Source: Nocardioides sp. InS609-2 (lineage in GTDB: Bacteria; Actinomycetota; Actinomycetes; Propionibacteriales; Nocardioidaceae). Taken from it: a DNA stretch of 64,000 nt. The stretch is from the NCBI RefSeq assembly GCF_023208195.1, contig NZ_CP060034.1:2666001-2730000 (forward strand), in the 5' to 3' direction. This document shows positions 15,043-24,484 of this stretch, one piece after another (position 1 is the first letter of the stretch; every line of letters begins with the position of its first letter). Position numbers and translations under genes: made by a program. Below the pieces are notes generated by a model that worked only from the letters and a program-made list of their open reading frames with translations, ran no database searches and was not told where the DNA came from.

Positions 15043-15790
15043 CGAGGTTGTCCCCTGCCGCCCCATCGCTCGAGGAGTTGAGCCGCACCGTCATCGTGGT
15101 GTTGCCGATGCGCACCGTGCTGCCGTCGCGCAGCGAGGCCCGGGCCATCTTGTGGCCGTCGACGAGCATGCCGTTGGTGGAGCCCAGGTCCCGGACGGAG
15201 AGGTCGAGCCCGGTGCCGCCCGACGCGGCCACCTCGAACTCCACGTGCTGCCTGCTCACGCCGGGGTCGTTGATGCGTACGTCGGCCTCACTGCCCCGGC
15301 CGATCACCAGGCCGGGCGGCACGAGCGGGTGCCTGGTGCCGTTGATCTCGAGGGTCGCCTTCACGCGGCGCGACGAGGGACGGGTGCTCTCGGTGCCTGC
15401 GCTGCTGGGCCCGGTGACCGACGCCTGCGCGCGGCTGCGGATGCGGAAGCGCCCGGTGGTCAGGTCGTCTGCCGTCTCGAACGCGATGCTGACCGGACCC
15501 GGGAAGACGTAGCCCTGGTGTTCGGCGTGGTCCTCGAGCTGGTCGGTGAGGTCGCGGGCCATCGCGTTGTCGTACGGCGTGAGTCGCTCCAGGTCGGTGG
15601 CCGACAGCTCGACGTGGAAGTCGTTGGGCACCAGCCGCCGGTCGCGGCTGAGGATCTGGGTGTTGTTGTCGACCTCGCGCTGCAGGGCAGCCGAGATCTC
15701 GACCGGCTGCACGGCGCTGCGGAACGCCCGGGCGAAGGCACCGGAGATCAGCCGTTCCAGCCGCTGTTCGAAGCGCTGCAACCCGCCCAC
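15035..15790 (-). CDS. fhaA: FHA domain protein FhaA (DUF3662 + FHA)
   Basis: A 251-aa cytoplasmic protein with a GTG start. The N-terminal ~115 residues form the DUF3662 domain (GLQRFEQRLERLISGAFARA, LVPNDFHVEL) and the C-terminus an FHA domain (LVIGRGSEADVRI, SRQHVEFE, DLGSTNGMLVDG). FhaA binds phosphothreonines, in mycobacteria including the pseudokinase domain of MviN, and regulates wall synthesis. It is the first gene of the minus-strand fhaA-fhaB-pstP-rodA-pbpA-kinase-pknB operon; the promoter should lie in 15791-15960. Confidence 0.94.
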   Translation of the reverse strand: MGGLQRFEQRLERLISGAFARAFRSAVQPVEISAALQREVDNNTQILSRDRRLVPNDFHVELSATDLERLTPYDNAMARDLTDQLEDHAEHQGYVFPGPVSIAFETADDLTTGRFRIRSRAQASVTGPSSAGTESTRPSSRRVKATLEINGTRHPLVPPGLVIGRGSEADVRINDPGVSRQHVEFEVAASGGTGLDLSVRDLGSTNGMLVDGHKMARASLRDGSTVRIGNTTMTVRLNSSSDGAAGDNLDV

Positions 15791-15968
15791 TCCGACTCCT
15801 CACCTCGCTTGTGACCGGGGCGCAAGAATGCACCACGACCGGCCCGGCAGGGTCCGGGCTGCGACCGATGCTATCCGGGCCGTGGCTCTCTTCTCGGCAC
15901 CCAGCCCGTCCGGCCTCTCCCGGTTTGGGGCAACTCCGGCCGCTGGGATAGCCTGACCCCTGCTTCAC

Positions 15969-16052
15969 GCGCGAGTGGCGGAATAGGCAGACGCGCACGG
16001 TTCAGGTCCGTGTGTCCGAAAGGACGTGGGGGTTCAACTCCCCCCTCGCGCA
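15969..16052 (+). tRNA. tRNA-Leu (anticodon CAG)
   Basis: An 84-nt class II tRNA. The acceptor stem GCGCGAG (15969-15975) pairs with CTCGCGC (16045-16051), discriminator A at 16052. The anticodon stem CACGG/CCGTG encloses TTCAGGT, giving anticodon CAG at 16003-16005. A variable arm (GTCC GAAA GGAC) and a T-arm with GGTTCAACTCC are present; CCA is not encoded. A tRNA-Leu also follows fhaA in mycobacteria, so it marks the end of the conserved block. Confidence 0.97.
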
Positions 16053-16099
16053 CGTGGAACGGCCCAGCGAATTGGCTGGCGCGATTCAGGCAGTGGGAA

Positions 16100-16136
16100 G
16101 GGCCTCCGACCAGGTCGACTGGTCGGGGGCCCTTTT
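16100..16136 (+). terminator. Rho-independent terminator downstream of tRNA-Leu
   Basis: A 14-bp stem with one non-Watson-Crick position (GGGCCTCCGACCAG at 16100-16113 against CTGGTCGGGGGCCC at 16119-16132), a 5-nt loop and a TTTT run. It lies 48 bp after the tRNA. The rest of 16053-16330 shows no gene. Confidence 0.9.
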
Positions 16137-16330
16137 GCTTGTGATCACCGTTAGGAACGCGGAGTCGAACCGTCCACATCGTTTCGCCTCTACCAGGGTG
16201 GCTCGGACTAGGCCCTGAGCCCGGTTGAGACAAGCGCGCCAGCCCCGGCGTTCAGGGATCTGTCAGCGCGCGGGCGCAGAGTTTCCCTACCAAGTGTGTG
16301 ACGCACACAGGAAGGGCCGTGGGGTGACCG

Positions 16331-16993
16331 ATGGACACGAACTCGCTGGGTGAACACACTCCGATGTGGCGGGGTGCCTTCCTGGAGGCCGCGGACTGGT
16401 TCGCCGATTCCTGTCAGCGGGCGGCCGATTCGCTGGACGCCCCCGGGCTGGGGGACTGGTCGGTCCGAGACCTCATGGGGCACACGTCGAGAGCGCTGTC
16501 GACGGTGGAGTCCTACCTCACCGACGACACCACGGAGCCAGTCGGTGTGGTCTCCTCTGTCGGGTACTTCGCCACTGCCCTGCGCACCGATCCCCTGCAG
16601 ATCGCTCTTCGCGGGCGAGAGGCCGGCGCGGCTCTGGGCGCAGAGCCGGCAGCAACGGTGACCGAGTTGGTGACGCGCGTCAGAGAACGAGTAGTCGCCG
16701 CCACCGGGCTGGCCCGGGTGCGAACACCTTTCGGGACCATGGTGCTGGCCGAATATCTGCCCACCCGGACTTTCGAGCTTGTGGTGCACACCGGTGACCT
16801 GCTGCGCGCCGTCGGTGAAGCAGCCGTCGGCCCGGAGCTGGGGACCCGCTCCGCGTTGCGGTTGGCCACGGATCTCGGTCAGCACCACGGCCACGGGCCC
16901 GCACTTCTCGCGTACCTCACTGGACGACGCGCCGGCATCGCTGGCCCGTTCACAGTCCTCGAGGCACGACGCGCAGAGGACGTCTTGACGTAG
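16331..16993 (+). CDS. Maleylpyruvate isomerase N-terminal/DinB-like family protein
   Basis: A 220-aa four-helix protein of the DinB/MDMPI superfamily, many of whose members use mycothiol as cofactor. The DWSVRDLMGHTSRAL helix carries the first likely metal-binding His, and RTFELVVHTGDLLRAV the last. Without a solved reaction the substrate is unknown. It stands alone on the plus strand after the tRNA terminator, 84 bp before a PfpI-like gene, in an accessory stretch where synteny with the mycobacterial origin region ends. Two further members occur at 20925-21548 and 44796-45554. Confidence 0.82.
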   Translation: MDTNSLGEHTPMWRGAFLEAADWFADSCQRAADSLDAPGLGDWSVRDLMGHTSRALSTVESYLTDDTTEPVGVVSSVGYFATALRTDPLQIALRGREAGAALGAEPAATVTELVTRVRERVVAATGLARVRTPFGTMVLAEYLPTRTFELVVHTGDLLRAVGEAAVGPELGTRSALRLATDLGQHHGHGPALLAYLTGRRAGIAGPFTVLEARRAEDVLT

Positions 16994-17077
16994 GTCACCA
17001 CGACCAGTGGCAGATACAACGGGCGCCCGCCGACCAGCGTTCACCGCAAGCGCCAAGCAACCCAGAAGGGGATCTTG

Positions 17078-17731
17078 ATGCAGACGATCACAGTTTCCGT
17101 GCTGGTCTACGACGAGGTCGAGGTGCTTGACGCCTGCGGCCCGTTCGAGGTGTTCTCGGTCGCCAACCGAGTCGCACGACGAGACGGCCCCGGTACGTCG
17201 GCCCCTGACCCCTTCCTGGTCCGGACCGTCGCCGCGGGATCGAGGCGAGATGTGACCGCGCGCGGCGGTCTCCGGCTGAGCGCGGACCACACCCTGGGTG
17301 ACTCACCCGCCGCGGACGTCGTGATCGTGCCCGGCGGCGTCACCAGCACAATCGAGAAGCAGCAGAGCCTGCTGGATTGGATCCGGGTCCAGCGCGACAC
17401 GGCCGAGATACTGGCGGCGGTGTGCACGGGAGCGTTCATCCTCGCCGAGGCCGATCTCCTGGCCGGGGCTGTCACCACTCATTGGGAGGACGTCGACGAC
17501 CTGCGTCGTCGCTTCCCCCAGCTGGACGTCGAGGACGACGCGCGCTTCATCGACCAGGGTGCGATCGCGACCTCGGCAGGCATCAGCGCTGGCATCGATC
17601 TGTCATTACACCTGGTGGTGCGCCTGGCTGGCCTGCCCACGGCGCTGGCCACCGCCCGACAGATGGACTATCCGTGGCGACCTCAGGACGGCGAGAGCCG
17701 CCCACCACGTGCCGGCGAAGGCCTGATCTGA
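17078..17731 (+). CDS. DJ-1/PfpI family protein (GlxA N-terminal-domain type)
   Basis: A 217-aa protein with a single DJ-1/PfpI glutamine-amidotransferase-like domain. The nucleophile elbow Cys is in AAVCTGAFILAEADLL, preceded by DVVIVPGGVTS and followed by TTHWEDVDDLRRRFP, a pattern seen in the N-terminal half of GlxA/FtrA AraC-type regulators. The AraC helix-turn-helix half is absent. AGAAGGGG lies 8 bp before the ATG at 17078. Possible roles include amidase, isocyanide hydratase-like or ligand-sensing activity; sequence alone does not decide. Confidence 0.85.
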   Translation: MQTITVSVLVYDEVEVLDACGPFEVFSVANRVARRDGPGTSAPDPFLVRTVAAGSRRDVTARGGLRLSADHTLGDSPAADVVIVPGGVTSTIEKQQSLLDWIRVQRDTAEILAAVCTGAFILAEADLLAGAVTTHWEDVDDLRRRFPQLDVEDDARFIDQGAIATSAGISAGIDLSLHLVVRLAGLPTALATARQMDYPWRPQDGESRPPRAGEGLI

Positions 17732-17965
17732 GCCGTCGAGGCGCCTATCCGCCATCCGGCCTTGCGAAGCGCCGGAGGTGTCCCGTCAGCGCTTCGTCAG
17801 GATTCGATGCGACCTTCGGGCCTTGACACAGGACCGACCGCCGGGTGCCACAATGTCCCTTCATCGCCGCGATGGCTGGGAGCGGAAGGATCCATTCGAC
17901 GATCCCAGCTGGTTTGTGCTCGCCCCCTGACGGACGGGCCAGGACACCGGACGGAAGGCCACGCG

Positions 17966-18841
17966 ATGAGCCGACAGGCCACCAACACACTGTGGCGGTT
18001 GTTGGAGATCTACCACTCGGTGGTCTACTTCGCGCCCGAGCGGCCCAAGCACTATCAGGCACTTGGCCTCAAGGGTGGCTGGATGGCGTACTTCGCCACC
18101 CGGTCCGGCCCGTTGGGCATGGTCCCCCCGGCCGTGGTGACCGCCTGCTTCTACAACTTCAAGCACACCATGGTTGCTCGGGCCTTGCCAGACGCCTGGC
18201 TCTACACGAGCCCCGAGCTGGCGATCCAGGCGAGGCTCGCCGTGTTCGACGAGGCCATCCACCGGCTGCAGGGCGACGGGGTGACTGAGCGCGGACTGCG
18301 CGAGGCGGCGGATATCGCAGTCGCCGCAGTGGAAAGGTGTGGATACGCCGGTCGACCCCTGTTCGCTGCGCACGCCGCCCTCCCTTTGCCCACTGAGCCT
18401 CACCTGGCGCTCTTCTGGGCTTCCTCCGCACTCCGGGAGTTCCGTGGCGACGGACACGTATCCGCCCTGGCCGCGGCCGAGGTGGACGGCTGTGAGGCGC
18501 ATGTACTGATGGCCGCCCTGGGTCTGGTACCCGCCGAACAACGCCGCTTCCGGGGATGGACCGATGAAGACTGGGATGAGCGAGTCCAACGGCTGACCGC
18601 CCGGGGCTGGATCACCTCCGAAGGCAAGCTCACTCCCCCAGGAAGGCGCGCCCGTGCCGCCATCGAGCGAGTCACCGACACCATGGCCGAGGAACCGTGG
18701 CGCCCGTCACGTGAGACCGCGACCACCCGGCTGATCGAGCTTCTCACCCCGATCGCCTCCCGAATCATCACCGGAGGCGACGTGCCGTACCCCAATGGGA
18801 TGGGAGTTCCCCCCGTCCCGGAACTGGGGGCGAGCCGATGA
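17966..18841 (+). CDS. SCO6745 family protein (HTH-like)
   Basis: A 291-aa cytoplasmic protein resembling the actinobacterial SCO6745 family, which is predicted to contain a winged-helix C-terminal half. Recognisable parts are the N-terminal ARPLW-like helical region with YFATRSGPLG and VVTACFYNF, and a C-terminal WTDEDWDERVQRLTARGWI ... LTPPGRRARAAIE segment resembling a MarR-type winged helix. Function is not established. The stop overlaps the start of the SARP-type regulator at 18838, so the two are translationally coupled. The 234 bp upstream (17732-17965) show no other gene. Confidence 0.75.
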   Translation: MSRQATNTLWRLLEIYHSVVYFAPERPKHYQALGLKGGWMAYFATRSGPLGMVPPAVVTACFYNFKHTMVARALPDAWLYTSPELAIQARLAVFDEAIHRLQGDGVTERGLREAADIAVAAVERCGYAGRPLFAAHAALPLPTEPHLALFWASSALREFRGDGHVSALAAAEVDGCEAHVLMAALGLVPAEQRRFRGWTDEDWDERVQRLTARGWITSEGKLTPPGRRARAAIERVTDTMAEEPWRPSRETATTRLIELLTPIASRIITGGDVPYPNGMGVPPVPELGASR

Positions 18842-20898
18842 CCCTCGACCCCGGTCATGACCCGCCTCGTGTGTGCCTGCTGGGCCAGGTGACAGTCCTC
18901 GGCCCCGCCGGCCCACAACCCGTGGGGGGCAAACTCGGCCGAGCCGTGCTCGTGCACTTGACTCTCGCCGAAGGCCGAGCCCTGTCAGTCGACCTGATGA
19001 TCGATGCGCTGTGGCCCGACGACCCACCTGCCCGGGCCCACAACGCGCTCCAGGTCAAGATCTCACGGCTACGCGCACTGCTCGGCGATCAGGCGCACAG
19101 GCTGACGTACTCGCAGGGTGCCTATCGGCTCGTGCTCGACCCAGAGGACAGCGACGTAGGTCGCTTCGTGGCGTGCATCGGGCGCGGAGAGGCCGCCTTG
19201 CGCGACCAGGATCACGCACGCGCGTTGGTCGAGTTCGCGGCCGCGCTGGGGGCCTGGCGCGGAGCGCCGCTGACCGAGTTCGGCCACGACCCTCGAGTGG
19301 CAGCGGCCCAACTGAGGCTTGGCGAACTCCATGCGACGGCCCAGGAGGGACACGCCGAGGCTCGACTTCCCGATCGGGTGACCCGTTCCACCGCGATCGC
19401 CGACCTGCGAGACATCCTGGAACGTGAACCCTTGCGCCCCCGCGCCCGGCAGGCCTTGATGCAGGGTCTCGAGCTGAGCGGCCGCCGACCGGAAGCTCTC
19501 GCCGTCTACGATGCCGGCCGCCGACTGTTTCTCCAGCGCTTCGGACTCGAACCTCCTTCGGAGCTGCGAGCTGCCTTCGAGCTGCTCCTGGAAGCCGAGC
19601 GCCACGCGACCCGTCGTGCCGATCTGCTGCAACGAACACCGAGGGCGGCACCCGACGGGTTGCTCGCCGCCTCCCGTTGGCTGGCCGATGACGGCGATCT
19701 CGAGGGCGGCATACAGCTCGCGGTCCGGGGAGCGTGGTGGTGGTGGACGGGGGGCTCGCGCGGACCGGCGCGCGAACTCCTCGAGGACCTACTGGAGCGT
19801 TCCGAGGACACCGGCGCCGTTGCTGGCGCCGCCCAGCTGAGCGCACGCGCCTGGCTCGGCGTCTTCCGATCCGTCACTGCCCAAGCCGCAGTGAACCTCG
19901 ACTCATCCGAGCGGACTTTGCGCGCGCCAGGTCGCGCTGCCTGGAGCCGGCACGACGCCTTGGCCGCGGTCCTCGTTGCCGAGCGCCTCTACGAGCGCGG
20001 CGAACACTCGCGCGGAGGACGACTCCTCCGCCTGGCGACCCGTCACTACGGTGTGGCCGGGGACGAGTGGGGGCAAGTCCTGTGCGGCACGGTGGCGGCC
20101 CGGGGCCGCCTGCTCGCCGGCGACGTCCCCGGCGCCCAGGCCGCGACGTACGCCCGGCTCGCCGAGTTCGCCGAACTGGGGGATCACCCGGGGCAGATCA
20201 TGGCTCTGGACATCCTCGGCTATTGCGCAGAAGTACTCGGCGACCTCGCCCGAGCCCACACCCTGCATCGGCAAGCGCTCGACCTTGCCCGTCGCAGTGA
20301 GTCACCAGACTGGGAGGCTGCCCAGCTGACACGCCTGGGCAACGTGGGCGCTCTCGCCGGCACCGCCAATGCCATCGACGACCTGACGGCCGCGAGAAGG
20401 TTGAGCACCGAGATCCGCTCTGAGACGATCACGGCACTCTCCCGCAACGGTCTTGGCGTCGCGCTCCACCTCCGCGGCGACGCCGCCGGAGCCGCTGCCG
20501 AACATCTCGCAGCCTGGTCCTATTACACCGAGGCCCAGTCTCTCGCCGGTCTGGCCTACACCGGTGCACGGCTGGCCGTGGTTCACGCCACCGACCGCGA
20601 CGCCGCGGCAGGGTGGGCTGTCGAGTCCCTGCATCAAGCGGTCCCGACCCGAGATCCCCGAGCTCTCGCGCACAGTCTCGAGGCGTTCGCACTGGTGGTC
20701 GAGGATCCAACCGACGCGATCCGGGCGTTGGGCGCCGCCGCCTCCCTGCGAGAAGCTTCGACGGCGCCGCTCCCAGCTCGCCAGCAACGCCCCGTGGGGG
20801 TGCGCCGCAGAGACCTTGCCCGAGAGATGGGGGCTGCCTTCATGCCGCTCTGGCGGGAAGGCGCCGCGGAGCCGGCGCGGACCGCTGCTGCATGGTGA
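18838..20898 (+). CDS. SARP-type transcriptional regulator with BTAD and TPR-like C-terminus
   Basis: A 686-aa activator-like protein. Residues ~10-105 form an OmpR-like winged helix (VCLLGQVTVLGP ... ALQVKISRLRALLG ... YRLVLDPEDSD). Residues ~110-265 form the bacterial transcriptional activation domain (FVACIGRGEAAL ... RPRARQALMQGLELSGRR), typical of SARP/AfsR. The remaining ~400 residues are Ala/Arg/Leu-rich helical repeats resembling TPRs, with no P-loop, so the NB-ARC domain of AfsR is missing. The coupled SCO6745-like gene and the divergent DinB/LysE operon are possible targets; this is inference. Confidence 0.85.
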   Translation: MTLDPGHDPPRVCLLGQVTVLGPAGPQPVGGKLGRAVLVHLTLAEGRALSVDLMIDALWPDDPPARAHNALQVKISRLRALLGDQAHRLTYSQGAYRLVLDPEDSDVGRFVACIGRGEAALRDQDHARALVEFAAALGAWRGAPLTEFGHDPRVAAAQLRLGELHATAQEGHAEARLPDRVTRSTAIADLRDILEREPLRPRARQALMQGLELSGRRPEALAVYDAGRRLFLQRFGLEPPSELRAAFELLLEAERHATRRADLLQRTPRAAPDGLLAASRWLADDGDLEGGIQLAVRGAWWWWTGGSRGPARELLEDLLERSEDTGAVAGAAQLSARAWLGVFRSVTAQAAVNLDSSERTLRAPGRAAWSRHDALAAVLVAERLYERGEHSRGGRLLRLATRHYGVAGDEWGQVLCGTVAARGRLLAGDVPGAQAATYARLAEFAELGDHPGQIMALDILGYCAEVLGDLARAHTLHRQALDLARRSESPDWEAAQLTRLGNVGALAGTANAIDDLTAARRLSTEIRSETITALSRNGLGVALHLRGDAAGAAAEHLAAWSYYTEAQSLAGLAYTGARLAVVHATDRDAAAGWAVESLHQAVPTRDPRALAHSLEAFALVVEDPTDAIRALGAAASLREASTAPLPARQQRPVGVRRRDLAREMGAAFMPLWREGAAEPARTAAAW

Positions 20899-20924
20899 GC
20901 CTGCCGCCGGCACCCGGGCCGGAG

Positions 20925-21548
20925 CTAGAGGAGGGGTAGGTGCTCGTCGTACGTCGGGATGCGACCGCACGAGCGTCGGATCCACAGGACTGCGTCCGGC
21001 TTATCAGGCGCGGTTCCGGCGCGTGCCTCGTAGACAGCCGCCAAGACTTCAGAGACGAGCTCGAGTGCTTGTGGAAGGAGGGGGGACCGGGCTTTGTGGT
21101 GAAGGAGTGTCCGCGCAAGGTCGTCGCCATGCACCACCACCTCGATGAGCCTCGTGGCCAGGTAGTCGTCACGAGTGAGAGGCCCACGCCTCCCCAGGAC
21201 AACGTCGGTCTGGATGCTGTCCAGATGCGCCCAGGCTGCCTGGGCCATCGAGTCGATCCCCGACAACAGGTCGCGGCCCAGTCTCGTCGCCAGCTCGTGT
21301 GTCTGTTTCGCAATGACAGGCGCTGCCGGCGGGTAGGCCGCCACGTACCGCTCCAAGGTCAATGGGACGGTGCCGTCGGGCGCGTCCCTGAGTTCAGCGA
21401 CCATCCCAATTCCGTAGCCGAGGTGCGCGATGACGTCGCGGACCGACCAAGTGCCGAGCCCGATCGGCAGGTCGCCCCGGCTGAGTGCATCAGTCGTCGC
21501 GAGCCAGTCACCCAGGCTCGACCATTGGCGGCGCAGCAGGTCTTGCAT
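20925..21548 (-). CDS. Maleylpyruvate isomerase/DinB-like family protein
   Basis: A 207-aa DinB-superfamily protein. GLGTWSVRDVIAHLGYGIG gives the first metal-binding His and RLIEVVVHGDDLARTL the C-terminal one, as in mycothiol-dependent maleylpyruvate isomerases. The ATG at 21548 is chosen because the family normally begins 25-35 residues before the WSVRDVIAH motif. It is the last gene of the minus-strand operon 24044-20925, with 61 bp after the NAD-dependent reductase, and converges on the SARP gene. Confidence 0.82.
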   Translation of the reverse strand: MQDLLRRQWSSLGDWLATTDALSRGDLPIGLGTWSVRDVIAHLGYGIGMVAELRDAPDGTVPLTLERYVAAYPPAAPVIAKQTHELATRLGRDLLSGIDSMAQAAWAHLDSIQTDVVLGRRGPLTRDDYLATRLIEVVVHGDDLARTLLHHKARSPLLPQALELVSEVLAAVYEARAGTAPDKPDAVLWIRRSCGRIPTYDEHLPLL

Positions 21549-21609
21549 GGCACCAGCCTGCCCGATGCCGAGCCGTGTGCGACCTTGGCCGCCGCGACCA
21601 TCCACTGTC

Positions 21610-22524
21610 CTACTGCGCCTGGTCACGGGTGCGCGCCTCAATAGCCCTCAGGACGGCGACCATGTCTGCTTCCGCGTGTCCCGACGCTTCGGCCTCGCCG
21701 AACAGCGCGTGGCAGACGTCCAACAGTGGGGACGCAACCCCAGAGTCGCGCGCTGCTTCGGCGATGAGCCGGTTGTTGTAGTAGACGTCTCTGATCGAAG
21801 CCTGCACGGAGTGGTCGTCGGCGACCAGTTTGGCCATCTTGGTCCGCGACACGGCGCTCGCCAGGGGGCCTGCATCGAGCACCGATCGGAAGCGCTCGAG
21901 ATCTAGACCGAGCCGGTCTGCGAAGTGGAACGCCTCGGCGAGACCGGTCACCTGCGTGATGAGGAAGAGGTTCACGGCAAGCTTCATGCGGAGGGCATTG
22001 GGTACCGCGCCGCAGTCAACCGTGTGGTGGCACATCGGCCGGAGCAGATCTACGAGCTCCGGCATGAGGGAGGGGGACCCTGCGAGCATGGCGACGAGTT
22101 CCCCAGCCTCCGCCGGAGTCCGTGAGCCGGAGACGGGAGCCTCGGCGTACGAGCCGTCGGCGGCGCGCACATCTGCTTCGAGGGAGGCTGAGTAGGCAGG
22201 CGCGGTGGTCCCCATGTGGACGATAGTGTGGTCGGCGACGTTCGTTGCGAACCTCGGTGTCCCACGCCCCAACACCTCGTCGATCGCGGCCGCATTCGCC
22301 AGCATCAAGAACACGACTCGAGAGGATTCGAGAACCTCTGCCGAGTCGCTGGCCACGTGGGCTCCGGCTCGCCGCAGCGCCTCGTACTTGCCGTCGGAGC
22401 GATTCCACACGACGAGGCTGACTCCGGCTCTGGCAAGGTTGAGGGCCATGGGCAGTCCCATGTTGCCGAGACCGATGAAGCCGATGGTCTGAGTGTCGTC
22501 GGGCGGCACCTTCTCCTGCGTCAT
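21610..22524 (-). CDS. NAD(P)-dependent oxidoreductase, 3-hydroxyisobutyrate dehydrogenase family
   Basis: A 304-aa enzyme of the beta-hydroxyacid dehydrogenase family. The Rossmann motif [20 protein letters not shown] is near the start, followed by the substrate-binding motif [15 protein letters not shown] and the catalytic lysine in [13 protein letters not shown]. This family covers 3-hydroxyisobutyrate, tartronate semialdehyde and succinate-semialdehyde-type reductases and imine reductase relatives. AGGAGG precedes the ATG at 22524 by 6 bp. It lies between a LysE exporter and a DinB-like gene, so it may act on a small acid or amine handled by the same operon. Confidence 0.88.
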   Translation of the reverse strand: MTQEKVPPDDTQTIGFIGLGNMGLPMALNLARAGVSLVVWNRSDGKYEALRRAGAHVASDSAEVLESSRVVFLMLANAAAIDEVLGRGTPRFATNVADHTIVHMGTTAPAYSASLEADVRAADGSYAEAPVSGSRTPAEAGELVAMLAGSPSLMPELVDLLRPMCHHTVDCGAVPNALRMKLAVNLFLITQVTGLAEAFHFADRLGLDLERFRSVLDAGPLASAVSRTKMAKLVADDHSVQASIRDVYYNNRLIAEAARDSGVASPLLDVCHALFGEAEASGHAEADMVAVLRAIEARTRDQAQ

Positions 22525-22582
22525 GAGATTCCTCCTGTGGGCATCGGTGCGCGAGCGCTCCGTCGATTCTTCGCGCGAGGGT

Positions 22583-23221
22583 TCAGATCCAGAATGTGAC
22601 GACGGTGGCGGCTGCCAACACACCCAGGGCCCTGTTCACGGTGGACCAGCGTCCGGCACCCAGACCTGTGCGGAGGCCGGCCCCGAAGACAACCCACACG
22701 CTTGCCGAGATCGCCACCACGGTGAGGAACCAAGCGATGCCGAGTGCGTCCGTGAGGACGCCTCCGGGAGCGTTGGGACCGAGAAAGCCGGACACGAACG
22801 CGAGGCTGGCAAGCCACGTCTTCGGGTTGGCGAGCTGTAGCGCGGTGAGGTGCCACCACTTCACTGCGGGGCGATCCACGGGCGGCGTTCTGCTGTTGCC
22901 CGCAGAGCGCCAAAGCCGGAGAGCGATCCACAGCATGTAGCCCGAGGCCGCCACCTGGAGCGAGACCTTCAGGTCCGGGTACGTCTTCATCAGGGAGCCG
23001 ATCCCCAATGCTGAAGCACCGATGACACACGAGAAGCCGACGAGCATGCCGAACAGGGCAGGAAGCGACCGTAGGTAACCCACGCGCGCCCCACTGGCCG
23101 CGAAGAGGACATTGTTCGGCCCGGGGGTCGCGGCCATGACGAGAGCGAGCGTCGCGACAGAGGCCAGCCACGTCGTCACAGCCCGAGCCGTGGGTGGGTA
23201 CGCCGACACCTGCGGCCGCAC
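22583..23221 (-). CDS. LysE family translocator (amino-acid/homoserine-lactone exporter type)
   Basis: A 212-aa inner-membrane protein with six helices. The LysE/RhtB signature is seen in [23 protein letters not shown] near the N-terminus and [18 protein letters not shown] in the middle. It begins with GTG 4 bp after the hydrolase stop; an in-frame GTG at 23179 would give the [13 protein letters not shown] start common in the family and is an equally good candidate. It probably exports an amino acid or a toxic metabolite related to the neighbouring hydrolase and reductase. Confidence 0.85.
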   Translation of the reverse strand: MRPQVSAYPPTARAVTTWLASVATLALVMAATPGPNNVLFAASGARVGYLRSLPALFGMLVGFSCVIGASALGIGSLMKTYPDLKVSLQVAASGYMLWIALRLWRSAGNSRTPPVDRPAVKWWHLTALQLANPKTWLASLAFVSGFLGPNAPGGVLTDALGIAWFLTVVAISASVWVVFGAGLRTGLGAGRWSTVNRALGVLAAATVVTFWI

Positions 23222-23225
23222 TCGG

Positions 23226-24044
23226 TCATGCGAGTAGGCGATCGGTGAGGAAGGCCAGAACCTCGTCCCGGGCTGCCCTCGTCGGCTGGCCCGTCTCGTC
23301 GATCAGATGAGCCGTCAGAACGCTGTGCGGGCTGCCAATGACGTGCTTGAAGAACGGCGGGGGATCGGGATTGGCCGCGCTGTCAGGCAGCACCCGCCCG
23401 ATGAACCTCTCGCCCAGCGCGTGCGAGTAGGCCGCGAACCGTTGCGCCCGGCAGAACGGGTCTCCGGCGAAGCGATAGGCGAGAACCGTGAGGTTCTCCT
23501 GCTCGAGCCGTTGTCTGACGTTGGCCAGTTCCTCCGGTGCAATCTCGAGTCCTCCGGGATCATCGAGCGGCAGCGACGGCTGCGAGACGACAGCGGCCAG
23601 CATCGAAGGCTCCAGCATCATCGTCAGCGCGAAGTTGGCTGTGAAGCACATGCCGATCGCGCCGACGCCAGGCCCAGTGCACTCGTCGTGCGCCAACCTC
23701 GCGAGCGCTCGAAGCCATGAGGTGACGGGGCTGGCAGCGTTGGCGCCGAAGGCGTGAAACTCGGTGCTCACGCACGCCCTCTTGAAGACTGCCGTGCCTT
23801 CCTCCGCCTGCGGCACGGCACCGTCGCGCCCGAACAGCGAGGGCATGAAGGTGGTGAACCCGGCGTCGCGCACCCAACGGCCGAATCGAGCTACCTGAGG
23901 GCTGATCCCAGGCATCTCGGGCATGATGATCACCGCTGGGCCGCTCCCGCTGACGTGCACGATCTTGCGGATCCCTTGCAGGTCGATGCTGCGAGCGTCG
24001 AAGTCGTCGAGCGGGTCGTCCCGGTGCATCTTGCGGTCAGGCAT
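23226..24044 (-). CDS. Dienelactone hydrolase family protein
   Basis: A 272-aa alpha/beta hydrolase. PAVIIMPEMPGISPQVARFG matches the N-terminal strand and acid-loop region, GMCFTANFAL holds the Cys nucleophile typical of dienelactone hydrolases (the last Gly of the elbow is replaced by Ala), AGDPFC gives an Asp and SPHSVLT the His, so a Cys-Asp-His triad can be drawn. AGGAGAGG precedes the ATG at 24044. It is the first gene of the minus-strand operon with LysE, the reductase and the DinB-like gene; the substrate is unknown. Confidence 0.85.
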   Translation of the reverse strand: MPDRKMHRDDPLDDFDARSIDLQGIRKIVHVSGSGPAVIIMPEMPGISPQVARFGRWVRDAGFTTFMPSLFGRDGAVPQAEEGTAVFKRACVSTEFHAFGANAASPVTSWLRALARLAHDECTGPGVGAIGMCFTANFALTMMLEPSMLAAVVSQPSLPLDDPGGLEIAPEELANVRQRLEQENLTVLAYRFAGDPFCRAQRFAAYSHALGERFIGRVLPDSAANPDPPPFFKHVIGSPHSVLTAHLIDETGQPTRAARDEVLAFLTDRLLA

Positions 24045-24289
24045 CGGCGCCTCTCCTAATCGACAACGCACAACGTGGCCACGGGGATGGGGCGGCACCG
24101 AGCCGCTCCCGCGCCAAGGCTGATGCCTACCGCTGACACAGCGCTGACAGTCGCCTAGCGCTCAACCGACTCGCTGCCAGGGCGGCAGGTGACAAGGAAC
24201 GTAGTCACGAGCACGCGGAGGCGGGTCACGCCAGTACTGGTCCGGCATCCGCCGCAACGACGACCTCGCGAACTCCTACCGCACCTGGC

Positions 24290-24472
24290 TCAACGCCGCT
24301 TGACGACAAGTAGGCGGACGCCGGCCTTTCCCTGCACGAGCTTGGCCAGGTCGCCGACGTCTCCGAGGAACCCGAGCATCAGCTCTTCCTCGTTCCAGGC
24401 ACGCCCGTAGCGGGTCGTCTCGAACTCGGCGTACTGGGCACGTGCCTTCGTCTTCATCTGATCGAAGTCCAT
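24290..24472 (-). pseudogene. Truncated MazG-like pyrophosphohydrolase (5' half only)
   Basis: The first ~50 codons (MDFDQMKTKARAQYAEFE ... EEELMLGFLGDVGDLAKLV) match the complete mazG-like gene at 31348-31677 except for a 3-codon deletion and a few substitutions. The match then stops and the frame ends in LLVVKRR, so the second half, with its ELADCLW metal-binding helix, is missing. DNA similarity runs from 24315 to 24484, about 92% with 31511-31689, in the same orientation. Confidence 0.85.
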
Positions 24473-24484
24473 CCGGTCGGTATC
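24315..24484 (-). repeat. Direct repeat of mazG-like 5' end, left copy
   Basis: 170 bp matching 31511-31689 at about 92% with one 9-bp gap (my own count), same strand. The two copies bracket about 7 kb with the type VII effector-like operon, an ABC exporter and a two-component system. Confidence 0.85.

Noticed and set aside
16053..16330. An attachment-site repeat of the tRNA-Leu 3' end
   Set aside because: No second copy of the tRNA 3' sequence was found in the window.
24290..24472. A functional short MazG-like protein
   Set aside because: It lacks the second metal-binding helix present in the complete copy at 31348-31677.
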